Shown: piece by piece, positions 18,912 to 25,851 of the stretch
Numbering within the stretch: position 1 is the first letter of the stretch
Layout of the letters: every line of letters begins with the position of its first letter
NCBI GenBank assembly: GCA_052387675.1
Contig: JBQTIY010000006.1
Span: 62,001-126,000 of the forward strand
Length of the DNA stretch: 64,000 bases
Direction: 5' to 3'
From: JBQTIY01 sp052387675
GTDB taxonomy: Bacteria; Planctomycetota; B15-G4
Notes under the pieces: generated by a model
Databases searched by the model: none
Told to the model about the DNA's origin: nothing
Seen by the model: the letters and a program-made list of their open reading frames with translations, nothing else
Made by a program: the position numbers and the translations under genes

Positions 18912-20045
18912 TCACACAGCCGGCAAAATGCCGCGCCAGAGCAGGGCTGCGCCGGAGATGCCGCCGCCCACGGCCGAGAGCACGAGCGTTTGCTCGCGCC
19001 GCGCCGAGGGCTGAGCCGCGAGGCTGTCCAAAGCGACGAGCGGTGCGGCCGTGCCCAGGCAACCGTGCGTGGCCAGCATCGTGTGCGCCAGTTCAGCGGG
19101 AAGCCCGAGCGAGGCGCCATCCTCCGCCACATGGCCGAGTGTGACCGCACCAGGCAGAAAGGCCGTCGCCGCGGCCACTTCGGCGACATGGTCCGCGCGC
19201 AGACTCGTCAGCAACTCGTGGCGAGCCGCACGCAGTGAGGCCAGATAGTCGGCGTCCGGCAGCTCCATGCGGAAGGCACGCGCGCTCCGCCTCTCGGGAT
19301 GAGGCGGCAATGAATCGGGCACGGTCATGGCGCGGCCGCCGTAGGGCCGGTTCAGCAGCACACCGCCGAGCAGACCGCCGGAGCCCGACGCCTGCGACGC
19401 TCCGCCCTCAACTCCCTGCCGTTGCAGAAGCAGCGCGCCGGCTCCGTCGCCGTAGAGCAGCGCCAGCGCTGCTGCCGAGGCGTCCAGCCAGAGCGACGGC
19501 GCCTCCGCCGCGACGACGAGCGCGTGGCGAGCACCCTGCCTCAGCAGACCCAGAGCCGTGACCCAGGCCATCAGCCCGCCCGCGCCGCCCGCGCGCACAT
19601 CGAGACAGGCGCCGCGCACGCCGAGTTCTCTTCCGACGCTGCCGGCCAACGAGGCCGTGGCGCGCGCCGGCGTGGACGTGGCCACAATGAGTGCGTCGAG
19701 TTGCTCAGGGCGCAGTGCGGCCCGCGCCAGGGTCTGCCGTGCGGCGGCCACGCCCAGCGCGCCCACATCGGGCGCACCAGCGGCCAGCGCGGCACCCGGC
19801 GCTGCGAGCCAGCTCCGGCGTCGCACGCCCCAGACCTGCTCCACGTGTGTGACGCTCCAGCCGCGCGCCACCAGCGCCTCACGCCACGCCTCGCCGAAGA
19901 CGGCTTGGCAGGCCGCGGCTGTGTCCAGCTCACAACCCGCGAACGGCGCCCAGCCCCCCCCGCGTAACTCTGCCAGCGAGACGGGTGTCGCCGCCCCCGT
20001 CGCGGCGATGCTCACGTTCAAACTCGGGCTGAGCCGCAGTGTCAC
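18912..20045 (-). CDS. KAS III-like protein lacking the catalytic triad
   Basis: 377 aa from a GTG at 20045, which overlaps the ligase stop as GTGA. The thiolase-fold landmarks are clear (VWGVRRRSW, LYGDGAGALLL, SAVGGGISGAALL). Aligning by eye with FabH, the nucleophile position reads LDVRAGGAGGL, so Cys is replaced by Gly154. The HQAN segment is not recognisable, and the HGN block reads THGCLGTAA without the Asn. It is therefore probably not a condensing enzyme by itself. By analogy with chain-length-factor type partners, it may form a heterodimer with the intact KAS III at 16910-17959. That partnership is inference. Confidence 0.8.
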   Translation of the reverse strand: MTLRLSPSLNVSIAATGAATPVSLAELRGGGWAPFAGCELDTAAACQAVFGEAWREALVARGWSVTHVEQVWGVRRRSWLAAPGAALAAGAPDVGALGVAAARQTLARAALRPEQLDALIVATSTPARATASLAGSVGRELGVRGACLDVRAGGAGGLMAWVTALGLLRQGARHALVVAAEAPSLWLDASAAALALLYGDGAGALLLQRQGVEGGASQASGSGGLLGGVLLNRPYGGRAMTVPDSLPPHPERRSARAFRMELPDADYLASLRAARHELLTSLRADHVAEVAAATAFLPGAVTLGHVAEDGASLGLPAELAHTMLATHGCLGTAAPLVALDSLAAQPSARREQTLVLSAVGGGISGAALLWRGILPAV

Positions 20046-21643
20046 AGGCGCCGCTCCCGTCCGGCCCAATAGGGCTCGCGCAGAGCCCGCTTGTCCAGCT
20101 TGCCAGTGGGCCCGCGCGGCAGCGCTTCGCGCCACTCGATGCGCGTGGGGCATTTGTAGTTGGCCAGCAGAGCGCGCGCGTGTGCGATGAGCTGCCGGGC
20201 TTCGTTCTCGCCGGCGACAGCCAGCGCTGAGTCCGGCACCACCAGCGCCAGAACTTCCTCACCCCAGACGCCGTGGGGAATGCCCAGCACGGCGATGTCC
20301 TTGACGCGCGGATGGCTGCGCAGCGCTTCCTCGACTTCGCGCGGCGCCACGTTCTCCCCGCCCACGACGATGAGATCCTTGAGCCGGTCAACGAGCGTGA
20401 GATAGCCCTCGGCATCGCGCGTGGCGAGATCACCTGTGTGAAACCAGCCGCCGGCCCAGGCCGCTTGCGTCTCCTGCGGGCGGCGCCAATAGCCCTGGCA
20501 GAGATTGTCCCCGCGCGCCACGACTTCACCGCTCACCCCCACCGGGACGGGCTGGCCGGCACGATCCACAACTTGCACTTCGCAGCAGTCCAGTGGCTGG
20601 CCCGCCGAGGCGAGCCGCGCTGCGGAGCCGCCTTGCGCCGGCAGTCGGTGATCGGCCGGACGCAGCACGGTGAGCGCGCCGGTGCTCTCCGTGAGGCCGT
20701 AACCCTGCAGGAAATCGCAGCCGAAGACGGACAGCGCCTCCTCGAGCTGCGGCACGGGAATCGGTGCGGCGCCGTAGACGATCAGACGCAGGTCCGGGAA
20801 GCGCCGCGTGTGCGCGGAGGGATCGAGGAGCATCCAGCGCAGCATCGCCGGCACGAAGAGTGCGTGCGTGCAACGCTCCTCGACGAGCACAGCCAAGGCG
20901 CGCTGCGGATCGAACTCGGCCTGCAAGCGCACACCCGCTCCGGCCGAGAGCGCGCAGAGTGTCATGACCAGCCCGCCCACATGGAAGAGCGGCGTACCGA
21001 TCTGCACGAAGTCCGGCGCTCCGGCCAGGCTCGTCTCGCGCCGCCAACTTTCCAAGAAGCGGACGAGGTTGCGCTGGCTGAGCTGAGCGCACTTGGGCAG
21101 GCCGGTGGTCCCGCTGGTGGACATGAGCAAGACGACATCGTCCTCGCCAGGCTTGGCTCGAAGACCCGTTGGCAGGGCCGCAGCGGACCCTGCTGCCAGA
21201 GCCAGGTCCCATGGCTCCCAGTCGCTGGCGAGTTCACGGAGCGCAGCACTCGCCGGGACGCCCGCTGCGTCCGTGCAGAGGAGTCGCGCCCGGCACCCTG
21301 GTCCCGGGGCCAGGCCCGCGAGCAAGGCCGGCTCGGCGACGAGCGCCGTCGGTTCCACATCGGCCAAGACGGCCTGCAGTTCGCGGGGCCGCAGACGCCA
21401 GTTGAGCGGCACGGCCAAAGCGCGCAGAGCGCTCGCGGCCAGCACGGCCACCACGACTTCGCAGCGATTGTGCAGCAGCAGGGCCACGCGGTCGCCGGGC
21501 TGCACACCGCGCAAGGCCAGAGCCGAGGCTGCCCGCGCCACTTCGGCTTGCAGGGCCGCGAAACTCAGCGTGCGCCGATCATCGCGCAGCGCGGGCGACT
21601 GGCGGTGCTGCTCCGCCGCGGCCGCCACGAGCTCATGCAGCAC
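20042..21643 (-). CDS. AMP-forming acyl-CoA/acyl-ACP ligase
   Basis: 533 aa from a GTG at 21643, 5 nt after the oxidoreductase stop. All ANL-superfamily motifs are present: the P-loop STSGTTGLPK near 175-184, YGAAPIP, GYGLTES, GWFHTGD, the hinge DRLKDLIVVGGENV and the catalytic lysine in PTGKLDK (Lys515). It activates a carboxylic acid with ATP and transfers the acyl group to CoA or a carrier protein. No FAAL-type insertion was noticed, so CoA or the nearby carrier are both possible acceptors. It is co-oriented and coupled with the degenerate KAS III gene and follows the lipid A genes in the same run. Confidence 0.9.
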   Translation of the reverse strand: MLHELVAAAAEQHRQSPALRDDRRTLSFAALQAEVARAASALALRGVQPGDRVALLLHNRCEVVVAVLAASALRALAVPLNWRLRPRELQAVLADVEPTALVAEPALLAGLAPGPGCRARLLCTDAAGVPASAALRELASDWEPWDLALAAGSAAALPTGLRAKPGEDDVVLLMSTSGTTGLPKCAQLSQRNLVRFLESWRRETSLAGAPDFVQIGTPLFHVGGLVMTLCALSAGAGVRLQAEFDPQRALAVLVEERCTHALFVPAMLRWMLLDPSAHTRRFPDLRLIVYGAAPIPVPQLEEALSVFGCDFLQGYGLTESTGALTVLRPADHRLPAQGGSAARLASAGQPLDCCEVQVVDRAGQPVPVGVSGEVVARGDNLCQGYWRRPQETQAAWAGGWFHTGDLATRDAEGYLTLVDRLKDLIVVGGENVAPREVEEALRSHPRVKDIAVLGIPHGVWGEEVLALVVPDSALAVAGENEARQLIAHARALLANYKCPTRIEWREALPRGPTGKLDKRALREPYWAGRERRL

Positions 21644-21648
21644 GGCGC

Positions 21649-22677
21649 TCAGCTCCAGCGATGCGCCGCGATCTGATCAGCAATGCGCAGCGCGACTTCC
21701 ATGGCCCGGATGCCGTCAGAGGCGGGCACGCCGCCCACCGGGGCATTTGTCGAGCCGCGCGCGGCGGCAATGAAGGCGGTCAGTTCGCTGAGCAGCGGGT
21801 TGGCCTCGTCCATGTCGATCTCGCGTGCATCGAGCAGACCCTGCGCGATGAACTCCTTGAAGCTGGCCTTGGGCGGAAACTCCGCAGCCGACTCCGGAGA
21901 GAGCGTGCCCAGCCGGAAGCCGGGGGCCGGGCGCACAACAAAGGCGCGCCGCGTGGCGAAGTCCATGCTCACGAAGAGCGCCTCGCCAAAGACGCGCGTG
22001 CGCCGACGCGGCTCGAAAGAGACGCGGCTGGCGGTCACATTGGCCACGCAGCCGTTCTCGAACCGGAGGCGCGCATTGGCCAGATCCACGTGCCGGCCCA
22101 GCACGCCGGAGCCCACTGCCTGCACATCGACGAGCGGCGAACCCGCCAACTCCATGACGATGTCGATGTCGTGGATCATGAGGTCCATCACCACTGAGAC
22201 GTCGAGCGCGCGGAAGGTGAAGGGCGCCAGGCGATGCGCCTCGATGAAGCGCGGCTGCACCTTGAGGTCGCGCAGTACGGCCAGGGCCGGATTGAAGCGC
22301 TCGACATGGCCCACTTGCAGCACGAGGCGGCGTTCGGCAGCTAGGGCCGCCATCTCGCGCGCCTCGGCCAGCGTGACGGCCATGGGCTTCTCGACCAGCA
22401 CGTGCATGCCGCGCCGCAGCAGCGGGCACACCACGGCGTGATGCGCGCTCGTGGTCACGGCCACGGAAACGGCCTGCACGCTCTCGGGCAGTTCATCGAG
22501 CGAGGCCCAGGCCTGCACGCCCAGATCGCGCGCGACTTGCTGCGCCTGCTCGAGGCGCGCATCGACGACGCCCAGCAGGCGCGCACCCGGTACTTCCTTC
22601 ATCAGCCGCGCGTGGTGGCGGCCGAGATGGCCGACGCCGACCACGGCGGTGCCGAGAGGCTGGCTACTTATGACCAC
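21649..22677 (-). CDS. Gfo/Idh/MocA-family oxidoreductase next to lpxA
   Basis: 342 aa from the GTG at 22677, overlapping the lpxA 3' end by 14 nt (a TTG at 22701 is the alternative). The N-terminal NAD-binding fold shows GVGHLGRHHAR, and the family motif EKPMAVT follows. The C-terminal Gfo/Idh domain has MDLMIHDID. Oxidoreductases of this type beside lpxA include GnnA, which oxidises UDP-GlcNAc at C3 for amide-linked lipid A. The paired aminotransferase GnnB is not in this window, so that role is only a possibility. The position inside the lipid A run supports an envelope sugar-nucleotide function. Confidence 0.85.
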   Translation of the reverse strand: MVISSQPLGTAVVGVGHLGRHHARLMKEVPGARLLGVVDARLEQAQQVARDLGVQAWASLDELPESVQAVSVAVTTSAHHAVVCPLLRRGMHVLVEKPMAVTLAEAREMAALAAERRLVLQVGHVERFNPALAVLRDLKVQPRFIEAHRLAPFTFRALDVSVVMDLMIHDIDIVMELAGSPLVDVQAVGSGVLGRHVDLANARLRFENGCVANVTASRVSFEPRRRTRVFGEALFVSMDFATRRAFVVRPAPGFRLGTLSPESAAEFPPKASFKEFIAQGLLDAREIDMDEANPLLSELTAFIAAARGSTNAPVGGVPASDGIRAMEVALRIADQIAAHRWS

Positions 22678-23464
22678 GCAAGCTCTCGCGGAAGCGGCCA
22701 AAGCGGCCGGCTTCTTTCTTCAGCAGCGACTCGGCCAGCTCGCGCACGAGCGGCGAGTTGTCGTTGATTAGGTTGTGGGCCTCCTCTACGACCGAGCGCC
22801 CCAGGCGAAAGATCGAGCGGTAGACGTGCTTGATCTCGTCGATGTCGGCCTGGCTCACGCCGGCGCGGGCCAGCCCGACCTCGTTGACCATACGCACTTC
22901 GGCGGGGTCACCGGCCACCTTCACGAAGGGCGGCACGTCCTGCACGACCCGCGACGACGCGCCCACATAGGCCATGCGGCCGATGGTCGTGAACTGCAGC
23001 ACGCCGACGAAACCCGAGAGCACCGCGTTGTCGCCCACATGCACGTGCCCGGCCAGCAGCACGCAGTTGGTCATGATGATGTTGTTGCCGAGCAGGCAGT
23101 CGTGCCCGACATGGCAGCCGGCCATGAGCATGTTGCGGCTGCCCACCTTGGTGAGCAGCTGCTCCTTCGGCGTCCCGCGATTCATCGAGACGTACTCGCG
23201 AATCTGGTTGTCGTCGCCGATCTCCAGCTTGCTTTCCACGGAGTGGAACTTGGTGTCCTGCGGGCCGGTGCCGAGACTCACGAAGGCGGTCAGCACGTTG
23301 CGCTCGCCCAGTTGCGTGCCCGTGGCCAGGTAGCAATGCGGGCCGATGCGCGTGCCGGCCCCGACGCGCACGCCGGCCTCGATGACCGTGAAGGGCCCCA
23401 CTTCCACGCTGGGGTCGAGCTCGGCACGCGGATCCACCACCGCGCTCGCGTGAATCTTGGTCAT
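22664..23464 (-). CDS. lpxA: UDP-N-acetylglucosamine acyltransferase
   Basis: 266 aa, the normal length (E. coli 262). It transfers a 3-hydroxyacyl chain from ACP to UDP-GlcNAc, the first step of lipid A synthesis. Left-handed beta-helix hexapeptide repeats fill residues 5-185, with the catalytic His in HVGHDC (His121, equal to E. coli His125) and the AGDPAEVR segment. The start ATG at 23464 overlaps the lpxC-fabZ stop as ATGA. Confidence 0.96.
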   Translation of the reverse strand: MTKIHASAVVDPRAELDPSVEVGPFTVIEAGVRVGAGTRIGPHCYLATGTQLGERNVLTAFVSLGTGPQDTKFHSVESKLEIGDDNQIREYVSMNRGTPKEQLLTKVGSRNMLMAGCHVGHDCLLGNNIIMTNCVLLAGHVHVGDNAVLSGFVGVLQFTTIGRMAYVGASSRVVQDVPPFVKVAGDPAEVRMVNEVGLARAGVSQADIDEIKHVYRSIFRLGRSVVEEAHNLINDNSPLVRELAESLLKKEAGRFGRFRESLRGHK

Positions 23465-24747
23465 GAGGCCTCCGAGAGCGTGAAGGTCATGACGGCTTCG
23501 GCGGCCACTTGCCCGCCGACGCGCGCCACGCCCTGCACCTTGGCCGTCGATGCCCGCGCCTTGATCACGTCAACCTCCAGCAGCAACTGATCACCCGGCA
23601 CAACCGTGCGCCGGAGTTTCGCCTTCTCGATAGCCCAGAGCATCGGCAGCTTGCCCGTCGTGTCCATGGTGCGGAGGAGCAACGTGCCCGCGAGCTGCGC
23701 CAGAGCCTCGAGGATCAGCACGCCCGGCATGACCGGAGCGCCGGGGAAGTGTCCCATGAAGAAGGGCTCGTTCGCCGTCACGTTCTTCAGGCCCACCGCC
23801 CGCTTGGCCCCCTCCAGCGACAAGACCCGGTCCACGAGCAGGAAGGGATAGCGGTGCGGCAGGGCAGCGGCGATCTGGCGTATGTCGAGGGCCGGCTCGG
23901 CCGCCTCTTGCCAGCCGGCCAGCAGCCGGCGGCTCAGTTCGTGGTGTGCCCGATGGCCGGACTTGATCGCCACGACGCGCCCGTGCAAATCGCCGCCGAG
24001 CAGGGACAGGTCGCCGAGCAGATCGAGCAGCTTGTGCAGAGCCGGCTCGTCAGCGAAGCGCAGCGCGCCCTCGCTGGGCCTCCCGTCCATACCGAGAATG
24101 ACCGTGTTCTGGGCGGAGGCGCCGCGCCCCAGGCCGGCCGCGCGCAGCGCGGCCGCTTCCGCAGCGAAGACAAAGGTGCGCGCCGGGGCCAAGTCGCGGC
24201 GCAGATCCGTGCCCGGGAAGCAGGCCTCCACGTACTGCGGAGCCAAGCCCTGAGCGCGGTAGTCCAGCGTGTAAGAGAGTTCCAAGCCATCGCGCTCGCT
24301 CGGCAGCGCCGCCAACGTGGCCCCGCCAACTTCCACGGAGACGGGTGCACGGATACGCAATTCACGCCGTGTGGCGCGCTGCTCAACCACTCCGGCGCGC
24401 AGGAGTTCCTCCACCCAGGGCAGGGCGCTGCCGTCGAGCCCCGGGAGTTCCGGGCCGTTGAGTTCGATGAGCAGATTGTCGGTCTGTAGGCCGTAGAGCG
24501 CGGCGAGCAGGTGCTCGACGGTGTGCACTTCGGCCTCGGCGTCCTTGAGCCGCGTACGCCGCTCGCCATCCACCACCTGGCTCAGGCTGGCCGCGACTTC
24601 CGGAGATCCAGGCAGGTCGACGCGGCGGAAACGAATGCCGCTGCCTTCCGGCGCGGGCAGCAGCCGCGCGAGCACGGGCAGACCCTCGTGCAGGCCGATG
24701 CCGCGCAGTTCGCAAGCGCGCGCGAGCGTGCGTTCCTTACGGGGCAT
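23461..24747 (-). CDS. lpxC/fabZ: LpxC-FabZ fusion: UDP-acyl-GlcNAc deacetylase and 3-hydroxyacyl-ACP dehydratase
   Basis: 428 aa. Residues 1-275 are LpxC, the committed zinc deacetylase of lipid A synthesis, with its ligands in E. coli register: His79 (TVEHL), His238 and Asp242 (LHKLLD), and catalytic His265. Residues about 285-428 are FabZ with HRYPFLLVD, the active-site His333 in GHFPG and Glu347 in the downstream helix. Such fusions are annotated in Bacteroidota and Chlorobi, among others. The start ATG at 24747 overlaps lpxD by 11 nt, and the stop overlaps lpxA by 4 nt. Fusing the two activities couples competing uses of 3-hydroxyacyl-ACP. Confidence 0.96.
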   Translation of the reverse strand: MPRKERTLARACELRGIGLHEGLPVLARLLPAPEGSGIRFRRVDLPGSPEVAASLSQVVDGERRTRLKDAEAEVHTVEHLLAALYGLQTDNLLIELNGPELPGLDGSALPWVEELLRAGVVEQRATRRELRIRAPVSVEVGGATLAALPSERDGLELSYTLDYRAQGLAPQYVEACFPGTDLRRDLAPARTFVFAAEAAALRAAGLGRGASAQNTVILGMDGRPSEGALRFADEPALHKLLDLLGDLSLLGGDLHGRVVAIKSGHRAHHELSRRLLAGWQEAAEPALDIRQIAAALPHRYPFLLVDRVLSLEGAKRAVGLKNVTANEPFFMGHFPGAPVMPGVLILEALAQLAGTLLLRTMDTTGKLPMLWAIEKAKLRRTVVPGDQLLLEVDVIKARASTAKVQGVARVGGQVAAEAVMTFTLSEAS

Positions 24748-25774
24748 TGTGCTTCTCGTGGCCCATCTGGCGAAGCTTTGCCAGCGTGGCGGGCAGGCGG
24801 CGCAGACTGAGCACTTCGCGAGCCCAGAGTTGCCGCTCGCGCGCCGGCGACCCGACCACGAAACTCCCGGCCGGAACATCCTTGGTCACAAGGCTCATCG
24901 CGCCGACGCGCGCGCCGTCGCCGAGGCGCAGCCCGCTGGCGATGCCCACCCCTCCGCCCACTAGCACGCGGTCGCCCAGCGTGACGCTGCCGGCCAGCGC
25001 TGCCCGGCCGGCCAGCGCGCAGTGCTCGCCCAGCCGGCAGTTGTGGGCGATGTGCACGTGGTCATCGAGCTTGGTGCCCCGGCCCACGACCGTTTCCGCA
25101 AAGCGCGCCCGGTCGATCGTGCAGAGCGCACCGATCTCGACGTCATCGCCAATCCGGACGCTGCCGCGCTGCGGAACCTTGAGGTGGCGGCCGGCGGCAT
25201 CCTGGCGAAAACCGAAGCCATCCGCGCCAAGCACAGAGCCGGCATGGATGAGGACGCGATCACCGAGCTGGCAGTGCGCGCCGAGCACGACATGCGGCAT
25301 GAGCGTGCAGTCGGCGCCCACGTGCGCGCCCGGGCCGACTGAGGCGCCTGCCCAGAGCTGGCTGCGCGCGCCAATGCGGGCCCCGGCACCCACCCAGACA
25401 AAGGGGCCGAGTGAGGCATCGGCAGCGACCTCGGCTCCGGCCTCTACGACTGCGGTCGCGTGACGGCCACGCAGGGGACCCGGCTCGGCCGGTGCGCAGG
25501 CCTCGACGAGGCGATCGAGCGCCGCCTCGGCATCCTTGACTCGTATCAGGCAACGCCGCGCCTCGCGAGGGAGCGCCAAGTGCTCGGGTACCAGCAGACA
25601 GCCGGCCCGGCTGCGGGCCACTTCCGCCTCCGCGCCACGCCGAAAGACGGCCGCGAGGTCGGCGGGCCCGGCCTCGTCGAGCGGGCGCAAGGCTTCCAGC
25701 CGCGTCTCCGCGGAGCCTTCGATGCGCCCTCCCGTCAGGGCGGCGACTTCGGCGACGGTGCGCTGCAGTTTCAT
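24737..25774 (-). CDS. lpxD: UDP-3-O-acylglucosamine N-acyltransferase
   Basis: 345 aa, the usual length. It adds the second 3-hydroxyacyl chain to the deacetylated LpxC product. An N-terminal uridine-binding domain (about 1-100) is followed by hexapeptide repeats, the motif GADGFGF, the catalytic His region HIAHNC, and a C-terminal helix. ATG start at 25774. It lies 77 nt below bamA and overlaps lpxC-fabZ by 11 nt. Confidence 0.96.
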   Translation of the reverse strand: MKLQRTVAEVAALTGGRIEGSAETRLEALRPLDEAGPADLAAVFRRGAEAEVARSRAGCLLVPEHLALPREARRCLIRVKDAEAALDRLVEACAPAEPGPLRGRHATAVVEAGAEVAADASLGPFVWVGAGARIGARSQLWAGASVGPGAHVGADCTLMPHVVLGAHCQLGDRVLIHAGSVLGADGFGFRQDAAGRHLKVPQRGSVRIGDDVEIGALCTIDRARFAETVVGRGTKLDDHVHIAHNCRLGEHCALAGRAALAGSVTLGDRVLVGGGVGIASGLRLGDGARVGAMSLVTKDVPAGSFVVGSPARERQLWAREVLSLRRLPATLAKLRQMGHEKHNAP

Positions 25775-25851
25775 GCGAAGGCGTCGGCTCTGCGACGCAC
25801 GGGGCCCATCATCCGTGGCGAAGTGGCCCGAGGGAAGCCCCGCCGCACGCG

